From positions 1 through 63,941 of the forward strand of contig JAQUUB010000019.1 of assembly GCA_028694115.1 (NCBI GenBank): a stretch of 63,941 bases of DNA, read 5' to 3'. How positions within the stretch are numbered: position 1 is the stretch's first letter; each line of letters starts with the position of its first letter. Source of the DNA: Lachnospiraceae bacterium (GTDB lineage Bacteria; Bacillota_A; Clostridia; Lachnospirales; Lachnospiraceae). Made by a program: the position numbers and the translations under genes. Of this stretch, positions 26,569-35,964 are shown piece after piece. Under the pieces are notes generated by a model. It made no database searches and was not told the origin of the DNA. It saw only the letters and a program-made list of their open reading frames with translations.

Positions 26569-26648
26569 TAAAATGTTTCATTCTATCATGAAAATGACTT
26601 CTCCCAGTTTGAAAAAGTAAGCCCTTCATTTGGCACGATATCATATAA

Positions 26649-27880
26649 TTATGAATCGTGCTGTTCTGGAAGATGCAGCACGTTATCATAGGCTTCCCCG
26701 GATGGGTAACGTTTGTAACGAAACTCTCCTTCTTCTTCGAAATTATGGCAAAAATCAAGGATATCCTGTGTCTTAACGGGGATTTCCGGATGGATGGTAA
26801 CTTCGATGAAGTATAAGTCGCTCTTTAGGCTGGCCAGAAGTCTGTGATGTCCTTTTACCACGTACCAACTGCCCTGCTCCATGTTCACGCTGATCTGATC
26901 GAAGGATTCTCCCTTACTGCACTGCTCCAAATAGTTCCGAAGGGTGGTCTCGGTCAGTTCATCGGTGCTCTTGGTCGGATAGATGGACCTGGGGTTTAGG
27001 AGGTATTTGTGAGTGTAGGGTTCCTTCTGGTATTTCTCGAACTCTTCTACGATACGGTTGGCGACCACGTCCGGTGTGGCATTGGTGGTGTCGATAACCA
27101 GGTTGTAGTTGGCCAGATTCAGATAATCTACTTTATATAAAGAAGCGAAACGTTCCTGTTCCAGGTTCTGACGCTTGATGACGTTTTTTACTGCATCTTC
27201 TACGGAGTCGTATTTCTCGGCTCTCGCCTGACGGTTCTCGTCATTGAAGATTCGCTGGCCTACTTCTTCGATGTTCGCTACCAGGAACACCTTGAAGCTG
27301 TCCGGCACGAAATGCCATGCCATGCGGGAATCGAATACGACGTTGTCCCGTTCCTTGCCCATCTGAATGCTTCTGTCATCGAGCATCTTGTCGATGGATT
27401 TGTCGGTCTTCGCCATTTCGTTCAATTCTACTACGGATACTCCGCGATCGCTGGCGATTGTATGTGTTTCATTGCACCAGCCATCGACTTTCTCCTTCAC
27501 TCTGATGTTGAGGTCCTCCATGTTTGCAAAGTTATTTCCCTTTATAAACTGATTTTCGATGTATTTAAAAGGGGATTCTATCTTGCCTTTTTTACGGGGC
27601 CAGTAGCAGGGGCATGCGTTTAATTCAGTTCCAAGATGTTTTGCCAGCATTAGTGCATGCGGATTGTATCGTATTTCATCCTCCGATTTTGGATGATTCT
27701 CAATTACAAGAGCCTTCGGATTATCAATCAGAAGTTCCAAAGTGACGCCTCCCAGATCTTCGTATAATTCCTGAATTGCTTCATAGATGGCGTCTGCATC
27801 TACCCTGAGCGAGAAACATACCGCCTTTTTGCGTGAAGCCGCCAGAATCATTGCAAAGCAGTGTACTGGTCAACCTTTTT
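26649..27880 (-). pseudogene. Chimeric ORF: IstA transposase fragment fused in frame to a cytidylate-kinase/ParB-like gene
   Basis: The open frame of 400 codons (starting at 27851, with IstA-like coding continuing to the IS3 end at 27880) has two unrelated parts. Residues 1 to about 133 are IS21 IstA catalytic-core and post-core sequence (TLELLIDNPKALVIE, NACPCYWPRKKGKIESPFKY). From about SDRGVSVVELNEMA onward it is cytidylate-kinase-like (DNVVFDSRMAWHFVPDSFKVFLVAN). A tail resembling a ParB/sulfiredoxin box follows (NPRSIYPT … VVKGHHRLLASL). The kinase has lost its P-loop half, so phosphate transfer is not expected. It lies just upstream of the polysaccharide promoter region. Confidence 0.8.
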
Positions 27881-28415
27881 TGTAACACTTTGTTCGATAA
27901 ATATCTAATTAAATCGAACCTCCATTGGTGTTAAATAATTATTGTATGAATGTGGTCTAACATAATTGTACCAATTAATATATTCTTTGGTCATTTCATC
28001 AAGCTTTTCAACACTATCAAATGTAAACCTGTAATAAAAACAGTTTTTGAAAGTGTTGTAGAATCTTTCCATTGGTGCATTATCATAAGGGCATCCAGCT
28101 TTACTCATGCTTTGGATAATACCATGTTCCTTACAGAATACAACAAACTCCCATGATGCAAACTGTACTCCTTGATCACTATGCAGAATTAATCCTTTAG
28201 AAGGTTTTTCTTGCTCAAGAGCTTTTGTTAAAGCTTTAATTGCAAGTTCAGTATTGATGTATAATCCGCAGCTAATTCTACTGTTGATCTATCACCAGCC
28301 ATATAGGCTTTAACAACTTCTTTTTTGAAGTCTTCATTGTAACGTACTGACATTGTTCAGTCCTCCTTTTGGATAATTAATATTATATATCATATTAATC
28401 GTACAAGGTGTTACA
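27881..28415 (-). mobile_element. Internally deleted IS3-family element
   Basis: The ends are inverted repeats beginning TGTAACAC(T/C)TTGT(T/A)CGAT, matching 21 of the first 24 bases or so, with TG…CA tips. Inside, an OrfA start (MSVRYNEDFKKEVVKAYMAGDRS, from about 28352) runs quickly into the last third of OrfB (HSDQGVQFAS…, then MSKAGCPYDNAPMERFYNTFKN to 27905). All catalytic middle sequence with the first Asp residues is missing, so it is non-autonomous. No matching 3-4 bp target duplication is seen, and the flanks are unrelated truncated genes, so deletions have occurred at one or both ends. Confidence 0.85.
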
Positions 28416-28418
28416 AAT

Positions 28419-28967
28419 TTAATATACCACTACAGATTTGCTTCTTGCCAATACCTGGAGACGGTTAGCTTCATAATCTTCCAAGCCATGGAATTTTACT
28501 GTTTCGCCAAACTTTAGATTCGCCCACTCATCTCTTGCCTCCTCGATGTTCTCTGCAATATCCTGATTATTTGTTCTGACTGTCAGCATATAATCAAATA
28601 CATCATCACTTGTTATAATTCGGCTACCATTGGGCATCTTATATTTAAATCCCTCATCATCCTTTCCCATAGTATAGTCGCATTCATATGTATATTGGCT
28701 GAACAGTTCCGATGAGTTAAACGGTGCAACACGATTCAATTCTAATTTATTGGCAATCAAGTTAAGTAGTGTACTCTTTCCTGATCCATTTCCGCCATAA
28801 AATATTGTTATGCGGTCAAAGTTCACTTCATAGAATTGTTTTCCTGAAAACAATCCACATGGATAAATATTGTCAATGTAACCGTATTTCCCTCCATTGC
28901 AAGCCATTCTTTCCTTAATTATTCTATTTTCCTTTTCAATGGGTAGTGTAAATGTTTCTAAATACAT
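28419..28967 (-). pseudogene. ABC/AAA-type ATPase, C-terminal part lost at the IS3 boundary
   Basis: 182 codons. A Walker A motif, FYGGNGSGKSTLLNLIANKL, near residues 56-75 sits in the typical ITIFYGGNGSGKST context of small SMC-like or OLD-like ATPases. The frame ends in RLQVLARSKSVVVY, four bases from the IS3 terminus, so signature and Walker B motifs are absent. It follows a WYL regulator and a small unknown gene and may have been a defence or regulatory ATPase. It is almost surely inactive. Confidence 0.75.
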
Positions 28968-29038
28968 GTAACTCCTCCACTACAATTCTGTTCCGTTTTA
29001 TCTTACATAAGATCCAAAAGGCATCAAGGCCAGCTTCG

Positions 29039-29341
29039 CTAATTTGAAATGTTGCATGCCAAAAGGAATTCCAACAATAGTCTGACCTGCGATTCATCAA
29101 TGCCCGCGTCCTTAAACACTCTGCATAGCTCTTCATAATCTAATCGTGTGCCCGAGAACTCTATTTCAAAATCATATCCGTTCATCTCGTCATAGAAAAT
29201 ATTTGGAATTTCCTTTATCCACTCTTGAAGCATAGAGTTTTGATACTTTTCCACAAGACTATTCACTTGAGGACTTTTGCCATTAAATTTTACAATCGTC
29301 TCTAATAAATATGGATTGTAACTCAATTCGGTCGTTACCAT
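29039..29341 (-). CDS. Unknown protein of about 100 residues
   Basis: The start is at MVTTELSYNPYLLETIVKFNG, where AAAGGA lies eight bases upstream. The sequence is acidic, with no membrane segment or motif I recognise. It lies between a WYL regulator and the truncated ATPase and is probably part of the same unit. The last residues (LLLEFLLACNISN) may be altered by a frameshift, since overlapping frames around 28.94-29.14 kb also look coding-like. Confidence 0.55.
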   Translation of the reverse strand: MVTTELSYNPYLLETIVKFNGKSPQVNSLVEKYQNSMLQEWIKEIPNIFYDEMNGYDFEIEFSGTRLDYEELCRVFKDAGIDESQVRLLLEFLLACNISN

Positions 29342-29461
29342 ATGTTTATCCTTTCTCACGAAAACTAATCATCTTATTAAGCCGCATGATTCTGTTTGTT
29401 TAGTTTATTATACCCTTGTATGCTGTCCCTTTGTCTGTACACCTTGATTCCTGTTACTTCC

Positions 29462-30448
29462 TTAATATTGTAACGTCAGCCTCTGAATCTCCTTATGAAC
29501 TTCATCCACCACACATTCTGGTCCAATAATCTTTGCTCCCGAACCCAGTGAGAATATCCAGCTGATAAACGGTCTGCTTACAGCTACGTTCACATGCACA
29601 GTAAAGTGATTCTCGTCAAATGGTATCATCTGTATATCTTTTCCAAATCTATCAATAATTACGCCTGCAAGTGAATTGTCTATCAGTAGCTTTACATTTT
29701 CTTCCTTACCGGCATACATTGCAAAGCTTTTCTTCGCATATGCAGCCACGTCAAATTTCTGAAATTGCTTTTTTCCATCCCTGTCTTCTTTTGACATCTT
29801 AATTTTCAGCATTTTGTCTACCCGGTAATGCTTTATCATTTGTTTTTCCGAGTCAAATCCCACAAGATAATAGTTTTCATCATCCCATGATAATCCCCAG
29901 GGACTGATGTGATAGAACTCTCCATTATGACGTAATTCCATTTCTTTCTTGATATTCCACTGGAAGTACTGAAAGAGGATTTTCTTATTATGGCTAATTG
30001 CATTATGGATGGAATCCACGTTGTAATAGATGCTTTCATTCATGGTTTTAATCCTGCCGGATACATAAACCTGTCTTTGCAACTCCTTTGCTTCATGTTC
30101 ACTGCACATGGTTTCCAGCTTTTTAATCAACTCGTTTGATTTTCTGGCAGTAATAAACTTGGAGGATTGGATTGCGTCCACCAATAATTTCAATTCTGGC
30201 AGTTCAAATTGTCTGGATCCAACATGATAGCGATAGGATTTACCCCAGGGCTCTCCGATGACTTCTACGCCTAATTTTTCCAGATCTGTCAAATCTGTAT
30301 AAAGGCTTTTCCTTTCTGCAGATACTCCATATTTGCTTAATTTTGCAATAATCTCAGGCATCGTTATGTAATGTTCATCATCCGTCTTTTCTAGCATCAC
30401 TTTCATGAGATAGTACAGCTTAAGCTTTTGGTTCGTTCCTCTAGGCAT
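29462..30448 (-). CDS. WYL-domain transcriptional regulator
   Basis: 328 residues from MPRGTNQKLKLYYLMKVMLEKTDDEH, chosen because GGGAGG precedes that Met. An N-terminal winged helix (residues about 5-70) is followed by the WYL fold with HISPWGLSWDDENYYLVGFDSEKQMIKHYRVDKM near 190-225 and a C-terminal WCX-like extension. Such proteins sense nucleic acid or other ligands and often control phage-defence or mobile-element genes. It is close in layout to the second WYL protein at 34935-35912. Confidence 0.88.
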   Translation of the reverse strand: MPRGTNQKLKLYYLMKVMLEKTDDEHYITMPEIIAKLSKYGVSAERKSLYTDLTDLEKLGVEVIGEPWGKSYRYHVGSRQFELPELKLLVDAIQSSKFITARKSNELIKKLETMCSEHEAKELQRQVYVSGRIKTMNESIYYNVDSIHNAISHNKKILFQYFQWNIKKEMELRHNGEFYHISPWGLSWDDENYYLVGFDSEKQMIKHYRVDKMLKIKMSKEDRDGKKQFQKFDVAAYAKKSFAMYAGKEENVKLLIDNSLAGVIIDRFGKDIQMIPFDENHFTVHVNVAVSRPFISWIFSLGSGAKIIGPECVVDEVHKEIQRLTLQY

Positions 30449-30524
30449 AAAAAACCTCCCAACCACGATATACTTTATGACTAGTATACCATAGCTGGGA
30501 GATCTATTGGACATGTGTTATCAA

Positions 30525-31397
30525 TTATTTCGTGTTTCGCTCTAAATTTTCCTCCTGCAGATAGGCGGGAACCGGCTTACCGCTTTTCTTCGCTACTTCA
30601 ATCTGTTTTTGATGCAGTCGAAGCAATACTGAGCCACGTTTCTTTGATTTATCCCCTTTCCGTACAGGCTGATTCTTTTCTTTCTTTTGATTATTTACCG
30701 CTCCATCCACTGTATCATAGTTTTGTTCTGTACCGGATTCCTTGTTTCGAAGGTATTCTCCATTCTGATATACTTTCTGCCAGTTCAATAATCGTTTCTG
30801 CTGACTGGATACTTCTGCATTTTTCAATCCCTTATGTTCCAAGTATTTTCTGATCTTTTGCTTCACATCCTCATCAAATCTGGTCGCCTTCTCTATGATT
30901 ACCTTTCCATATGCATCCAAAATCATACTGGAAGCCTGTTTCCCATACTTTTGGTTTTCCATAAGATAAAACTCATTGCCAAGCAGTATCAGCATATCAG
31001 ACACTTTCCATTCCCCTTTGATGTTATCAATCTGATAATTTTCCGTATCTACAGTAAGGACTGCACCACTTGCATTTACACGGATAAATCCAGTCAGCAT
31101 ATGCAGTGATTCCTTGTCAATATAGTAACAACTGATTTCTCCATCCCGATTGATTACAAGAACATCGCTAACTCCAACTTCTTCGCCCCTTACTGCATCT
31201 GTGCCTGTTTCCTTGATATGCTTCCAGATACCATATACCGTATCCCCTTTCGAAAACTGAGATAATTTCAGCTGGTGATAATTCTCTATGATAATCTGCA
31301 GTTTCTTCTGTTTTACATATGCAAAAGAATGTCTCCATATCTTTCTTCCCTCCGGAGTATTGTTGACCCGGTAGATAGCATATTGATTAATCTTCAT
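30525..31397 (-). CDS. YodL-domain ICE accessory protein
   Basis: 290 residues starting at MKINQYAIYRVNNTPEGRKIWRHSF, a YodL-type N-terminus. The start codon overlaps the end of the TTRAP gene by 11 bases. A middle domain is followed by a highly charged tail (KKEKNQPVRKGDKSKKRGSVLLRLHQKQIE) like those of ICE-encoded DNA-associated proteins. The family is common beside ArdC-like genes in Clostridia conjugative elements. The molecular role is unknown. Confidence 0.72.
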   Translation of the reverse strand: MKINQYAIYRVNNTPEGRKIWRHSFAYVKQKKLQIIIENYHQLKLSQFSKGDTVYGIWKHIKETGTDAVRGEEVGVSDVLVINRDGEISCYYIDKESLHMLTGFIRVNASGAVLTVDTENYQIDNIKGEWKVSDMLILLGNEFYLMENQKYGKQASSMILDAYGKVIIEKATRFDEDVKQKIRKYLEHKGLKNAEVSSQQKRLLNWQKVYQNGEYLRNKESGTEQNYDTVDGAVNNQKKEKNQPVRKGDKSKKRGSVLLRLHQKQIEVAKKSGKPVPAYLQEENLERNTK

Positions 31398-31632
31398 CTC
31401 CTGTATCCTCCAATTCCATGCGATAAGAATCAAAGTCGAACCGCCTATAGGCTTCATCCGGCAAAAGAGACAGTTTCTCCAGAACATGGTCCATAAGTTC
31501 CATCAGCTCCACATCTTTTGAATCCATTTGTTTTTTAGCTGCCTTGATTGTTTGGACTGCTTTTTTTCTCGTTTTTTCTTCAAACATGGTAATAACGAGG
31601 CATTCATCCTCTTCAAATCTCATTTTTCTCAT
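31387..31632 (-). CDS. TTRAP-type putative transposon-transfer assisting protein
   Basis: An 81-residue acidic protein (MRKMRFEEDECLVITMFEEKTRK…) matching the small TTRAP family of Clostridia conjugative transposons. It overlaps the ArdC-like gene by four bases and the YodL gene by eleven, so the three form one translational unit. The family name reflects context, not a proven function. Confidence 0.75.
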   Translation of the reverse strand: MRKMRFEEDECLVITMFEEKTRKKAVQTIKAAKKQMDSKDVELMELMDHVLEKLSLLPDEAYRRFDFDSYRMELEDTGDED

Positions 31633-33503
31633 AGCTCCTGTCCTCTCCTTCTCTGTTTTTTTACCGGATCTTTTTCCTTTGCATGTTCCTGCGATGCTTC
31701 CTGTTTCTTTGCTTCTTTCTCTTCTTTTTTGCTAATATAGGTTTCCACATCAGATAATGCTTTCTGGATTAACGGATGGTCTTTCAGATTCGGGAGCATA
31801 TCAATCCATTCCCGCTCTACTCTTGTCCCGGATAAAATATCAGATTCTTCTACTTCTCCATTATGATGAAGCTGTATTCCGATTCCTTTGATGCCATGCA
31901 TCCGTTCCGCAGGAATCCTCTCATACGCTTCCAATGCCTGTTCAAATGTCAGGTCCTCATGATACTCACCCAGCACCGGAAACTCCATGCATTCCGCAAC
32001 ATAGAACCTTAGAAAGTCCTGTTCCGTTCCACTCTCAAGAGTTGCGTTAAATTCATGCGGCATCAGATACTGCATCCGACTAAGAAGACCCTTTGCCTGA
32101 TCTGCAAATGCCTGTCCCATGTCGTCAGAATCGGTGGCTATATCCTGAAGCCATTCTTTCAGATACCCGATATGACCGGCAGCCATGTTGTCCATAATGT
32201 CTCTTACAGCCTGTTCCCTGTCATCTACTGCATCTCGATACCCATAAGTATCATAATCAAAAGAAAACTGATCAATATCCACTGCCAGTTTCTCGAAGGT
32301 ATCTTTCGGAATGGATTCCTGAATATGCGCAACCATATTAGAATACTCCGGGTAACTCATCCATTCACTGTGTTGGGGATTCTCTGCGAGGATATCCACC
32401 CCGTATTTGCATTCTAAAAGCGTTACATTTGCTCCAAGATAGTTGCTGTTTTGGACTCCCATAGAACGGTTCTCATGAGCTTCCAGCTGATAGTACGCAT
32501 GTAATGCCTGATCCAGTGTGTCGTATGTCGCCACTTTGAGATGACCGGCGTGCTCTGTGTCTGCAGCTACAAAGAACTTTTCTACAAATCTTTCCTGCGT
32601 CACAGTAAGTGCCTTGATTTCTTCTGACATTTCATCTATAAACGTACCCGCAGTGTTTCGGATAACATCCATAGATGCCCGCAATTCTTTCATATCTTTT
32701 CCACTGCTCCATCCTGCAATATAAGGGAAAGAATACTCTGATGTATCCAGATTAAATGACTGGCAGACAGCGTAGGCTACACTTTCCGCTTCAACTTCTC
32801 TGGTAAGAGCATCTTTCTTTATGCCCTGCGCTTCCATAAGTTCTCTGTCATGCAATTTCGCATGTGCGACTTCATGAATAGCAGTTTTCATAGTCTGCAG
32901 CTCGCTCATACCTTTTTGAATAACGATTTCTTTATTCACATTATGATAAAATCCATGGGCTCCGCCTTCAATCTCGTCATAACGGATAGATACCGGCGAT
33001 ACTTTGGTAATCGCTTTCATAAATATATCGAACCGATCCACCTTCGCCACAAGTTCATCTACTCCCAATGTTGGTAATGGTTCCCCCTCTGTCTGTGAGA
33101 TATCGAATACCGTGGTCACTTTAAATCTTGGTATTGTTACCTCTACTCCCTCAAGCTCCTGTGTTTGTTTCTCTCCTGAACCGGATTCTGGCTTCTCAGA
33201 GTTACGCTGGTCACGCTTCACTTTCTTTTTGATTGGTGCCGGGGCGATAATCTTGATCCCTCTTTGATTTTTCGTAACCTGTCTTCCCATAGATTTCCAT
33301 TTGTTATATCCAGCCACAAAGGTTGCATCCGGCTTTTGCATGGCAATCAGCAGGGTATTATTAAAGCTGTAATTATGGAATTTTGACATGGTTTGGAGAT
33401 ACTGTGTATAACGGTCACTGGTAAATAACTCCTCTACACCGTTTTCCAATGACTCCATGATCTCTCCCAGGCCTTTTCCTTTTTTTCCTGTAAGTTCTTC
33501 CAT
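31629..33503 (-). CDS. ArdC-like antirestriction / metallopeptidase fusion protein of an ICE
   Basis: 624 residues. An ArdC-N-like domain occupies residues 1-110 (SKFHNYSFNNTLLIAMQKPDATFVAGYNKWKSMGRQV). A zinc-peptidase segment, AIHEVAHAKLHD, lies near residue 212 with a downstream EVEAESVAYAVC glutamate. A long tail with YodL/LPD-like segments follows and ends in a Lys/Glu-rich stretch. Such proteins are thought to protect incoming conjugative DNA from restriction. The HExxH site is intact here, unlike the shorter ArdC-like protein at 55466-56347. Confidence 0.8.
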   Translation of the reverse strand: MEELTGKKGKGLGEIMESLENGVEELFTSDRYTQYLQTMSKFHNYSFNNTLLIAMQKPDATFVAGYNKWKSMGRQVTKNQRGIKIIAPAPIKKKVKRDQRNSEKPESGSGEKQTQELEGVEVTIPRFKVTTVFDISQTEGEPLPTLGVDELVAKVDRFDIFMKAITKVSPVSIRYDEIEGGAHGFYHNVNKEIVIQKGMSELQTMKTAIHEVAHAKLHDRELMEAQGIKKDALTREVEAESVAYAVCQSFNLDTSEYSFPYIAGWSSGKDMKELRASMDVIRNTAGTFIDEMSEEIKALTVTQERFVEKFFVAADTEHAGHLKVATYDTLDQALHAYYQLEAHENRSMGVQNSNYLGANVTLLECKYGVDILAENPQHSEWMSYPEYSNMVAHIQESIPKDTFEKLAVDIDQFSFDYDTYGYRDAVDDREQAVRDIMDNMAAGHIGYLKEWLQDIATDSDDMGQAFADQAKGLLSRMQYLMPHEFNATLESGTEQDFLRFYVAECMEFPVLGEYHEDLTFEQALEAYERIPAERMHGIKGIGIQLHHNGEVEESDILSGTRVEREWIDMLPNLKDHPLIQKALSDVETYISKKEEKEAKKQEASQEHAKEKDPVKKQRRRGQEL

Positions 33504-33578
33504 CTCTTCTCATTTCATTGAAAAGGAGCTTTGCAGAGTCCACTCATTGTGATTTATTCTCTGCGAAACTCCGTTGTT

Positions 33579-33775
33579 CTACATTGTCATCTCTGCACTT
33601 TTCCTTCTCGGTCTCATAGGCTCTTTTTCTCTTTCAGCAGCCTTTTCCTTTGCTGCCTGACGTGCTTCAAAGGTTTCTGCCTTCTCAAAGATATGCTCTT
33701 TGGAATCAAAATGATAAGCTTCGTTCGTCAATCGATCTTCCGGTTCAACCTGTGTCGTATTAACATCCTCTACCT
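33579..33775 (-). pseudogene. 3' remnant of an ICE gene
   Basis: A frame ending with TAG at 33579-33581 encodes about 65 residues (VEDVNTTQVEPEDRLTNEAYHF … RPRRKSAEMTM) with the charged tail typical of large ICE proteins. It has no start of its own. It joins the YhcG remnant at about 33770, so the 5' part was lost in a deletion that brought the defence island against the ICE tail. The parent protein is not identified. Confidence 0.55.
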
Positions 33776-33933
33776 ATAAGCCAATTTCTCTGAACCAAAG
33801 TGGTATTAACTGCTTGATATGCAGCTTTCTGAGAAGACTCTATAATCTCCCCCATATCATTTAAGATATTATCTGTTTTAACATAATTAGCCATAATACT
33901 ATTTTGTCCAAAATTGCTCATCTTATTCTCCAT
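33760..33933 (-). pseudogene. N-terminal remnant of a YhcG/DUF1016-family nuclease
   Basis: Starting at MENKMSNFGQNSIMANY behind AAGGAG, about 54 codons match the DUF1016 N-terminus (IIESSQKAAYQAVNTTLVQRNWLIG). The frame then runs into foreign sequence and stops. The PD-(D/E)XK domain is gone. Full-length relatives are linked to mobile-element defence. It is the last gene of the WYL-led operon that begins at 35912. Confidence 0.72.
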
Positions 33934-33948
33934 TGTTACCAACTCCTT

Positions 33949-34269
33949 CTATTTGGATTTCTTTATTTTAGGTTCTGGAAGTTCATCATACATCGCTTCC
34001 ATCAGTTCCTTTAATAATTCTCTGTTATCCACATCATCTACCATCAGCATTTTCTTTGCCCCTTCATATGGGATTTCGTAATCTGCATCGGGCATTATCG
34101 CAATAGCTGATTTTACTGGTTTCACTAAGAATCTGTCATCATAGATTCCGCCTATGATTTTCCCGTTGTAATAGATGATAAATTCTCCCATCATTGCCCG
34201 GTAAGTAATATTATCTACGCCAGACAACTGTTCTAATATAAAGTTCAGGTATTCTTTACTTGAAGCCAT
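33949..34269 (-). CDS. TfoX N-terminal domain protein
   Basis: 106 residues matching the TfoX/Sxy N-terminal domain (ITYRAMMGEFIIYYNGKIIGGIYDDRFLVK). Single-domain versions are widespread in Firmicutes and their role is not settled. A competence role should not be assumed. Its ATG overlaps the stop of the upstream gene (TAATG). Confidence 0.82.
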   Translation of the reverse strand: MASSKEYLNFILEQLSGVDNITYRAMMGEFIIYYNGKIIGGIYDDRFLVKPVKSAIAIMPDADYEIPYEGAKKMLMVDDVDNRELLKELMEAMYDELPEPKIKKSK

Positions 34270-34496
34270 TATTTCTCCACCTTTTCACTTTGTCTATCCG
34301 AAAAGAAATCTCTCCAATATGGATTTTCTTCATCAAATATCCGTTTTTCTTCTGCTGATAGTTTGTAAGGGTAATCTCTGAACATATTGTAGATTTTCTT
34401 CTTATCAAAACTAAATAGCCATTCTCCCACTCTATCGGAAGTATCAATCCAAAATATCTTATCTGTTTTACTGTTCTTATAAAACTTGTGTGCCAT
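34269..34496 (-). CDS. Small unknown protein
   Basis: 75 residues (MAHKFYKNSKTDKIFWIDTSDRVGEWLFSFDKKK…), aromatic-rich and soluble, with no motif I recognise. It overlaps the TfoX-domain gene by one base in a TAATG junction and follows another unknown gene after 23 bases, so it is part of one operon. A related short frame is seen in other Firmicute WYL/TfoX clusters only as a matter of general impression. Confidence 0.6.
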   Translation of the reverse strand: MAHKFYKNSKTDKIFWIDTSDRVGEWLFSFDKKKIYNMFRDYPYKLSAEEKRIFDEENPYWRDFFSDRQSEKVEK

Positions 34497-34519
34497 ATCC
34501 CACAGCTCCTTAGATAACC

Positions 34520-34882
34520 TTAAACCAATAACTTCTCTCTGTAAATCTTTTGCATACGCTTGTTCTGAATACCATCACAAAATCTTTTAATAATTATTTC
34601 ATTTTCATCCACTATATCATCGACATATAACGGTTCATCATCCGCTACTTCTCTGTCAATACCATTTGCGTAAATCTCCAACTGTTCTGGATATTTGCAC
34701 AAAACATAAGAATAGTACAATGAAAAATCCAAATAGCTTAATATCAATGTAATAGTAGCAAAGTCTGCAACTGTCATCTTCTCTTTTCCGATAAGTTTTC
34801 TGCGGTATTTTTCTCCGCATAGTCTGAAAAATTTCTGTTGTTGAGATTTTGCTTCTTTTGTTAATTTACATTTTTGTTTCAT
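34520..34882 (-). CDS. Unknown protein of 120 residues
   Basis: A basic N-terminus (MKQKCKLTKEAKSQQQKFFRLCGEKYRRKLIGKEK) is followed by a helical middle part with several tyrosines and an acidic segment (DREVADDEPLYVDDIVDENE). No signal peptide or membrane segment. It lies between the WYL regulator and the small TfoX cluster. I cannot assign a family. Confidence 0.6.
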   Translation of the reverse strand: MKQKCKLTKEAKSQQQKFFRLCGEKYRRKLIGKEKMTVADFATITLILSYLDFSLYYSYVLCKYPEQLEIYANGIDREVADDEPLYVDDIVDENEIIIKRFCDGIQNKRMQKIYREKLLV

Positions 34883-34934
34883 TTATCTTTTGCCTCGTGG
34901 AAGCCCCTCACTTCCTTGAATCAAATGCTTAATC

Positions 34935-35912
34935 TTATCCCTCTATACGCTCACTTTCATCAAGTATCATCTGCTTGTATTCTTCTTTCACTTCTGCTGG
35001 CTCTAATATCTGTATCTTGCCACCAAATCCGAAAATCCATCCATAAAATGTCTGACTTGCCGAAACGGTAGTAATCAATCTAAAAGATTCCATATCATAA
35101 GCCAGAGTGGTTACATCTTCTCCAAAGCGGTCAATCATTGTTTTCATCAAGCTGTTATCACAACGAAGCGTAACTTCCACCTGCTCTCCGTCATACATAA
35201 AGAATACTTGCTTTGTATATTCTGCCACATCGAAATCTTTAGGAGCAGGAACTCCTTCTTTATCTAAGATTTCAGGTGTTGCAGCGATTCTGTCCACTCT
35301 AAAGGTTACAATCTTATCTTTCTTCTTGGAATGACCAACCACATAATAGTAATCGCCACACCAGACAAGGCTGTATGGACTGATAACATACACCTCTCCC
35401 TTATTTCTCAAAACCTTTTTCTTTAGTCCTGTATACTCATAATACTGGAAGGAGATTTGCTTATTGTTGTTGATTGATTCGTTAATAGCGTCAACAATAT
35501 AATAAATCAATTCATTATCAGGCTTTACCCGTTCAGCGAAGTAATTATTCCTTTTTAGCTTGTAAACCTGTCCCTCATTGGTCAAAGTATGTATTTTAGA
35601 AATCAATTCCTTTGATTTCTTTTGTGTTATCAGCTTAGAAGATTCTACTGCGTCAATCAATATCTTTAGTTCTGCAAGTTCAAAATCTCTATCACCGATA
35701 AAATATCTTGTCTGTGTAGAACGGACTGACACAACATCAATTCCAAACTGCTGCAACGCAGCTACATCTTTGGAAATAGTAGTTCTATATGTAGATATGC
35801 CATACTCATCATTCAATATCTCTATTAGCTGATTTGTGGAAAGCTGATGTTCTTCATCAGTTCGCTCTTGCAATATCTTTAAGAGATAAAGTATTCTTGG
35901 TTTTGTTTCCAT
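34935..35912 (-). CDS. Second WYL-domain transcriptional regulator
   Basis: 325 residues with an N-terminal HTH (METKPRILYLLKILQERTDEEHQLSTNQLIEILN) and the WYL core (YVISPYSLVWCGDYYYVVGHSKKKDKIVTFRVDRI, about 180-215), then a WCX-type C-terminus. It heads the operon ending with the YhcG remnant and lies just after the TIR genes. WYL proteins often silence defence genes until infection or DNA damage. It could regulate its own operon or the TIR/SLATT pair. Confidence 0.88.
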   Translation of the reverse strand: METKPRILYLLKILQERTDEEHQLSTNQLIEILNDEYGISTYRTTISKDVAALQQFGIDVVSVRSTQTRYFIGDRDFELAELKILIDAVESSKLITQKKSKELISKIHTLTNEGQVYKLKRNNYFAERVKPDNELIYYIVDAINESINNNKQISFQYYEYTGLKKKVLRNKGEVYVISPYSLVWCGDYYYVVGHSKKKDKIVTFRVDRIAATPEILDKEGVPAPKDFDVAEYTKQVFFMYDGEQVEVTLRCDNSLMKTMIDRFGEDVTTLAYDMESFRLITTVSASQTFYGWIFGFGGKIQILEPAEVKEEYKQMILDESERIEG

Positions 35913-35964
35913 ATGCCATCCTTTCCCTTTATTTTTCCATTTTGTAAAACATTTCTCCTATATC

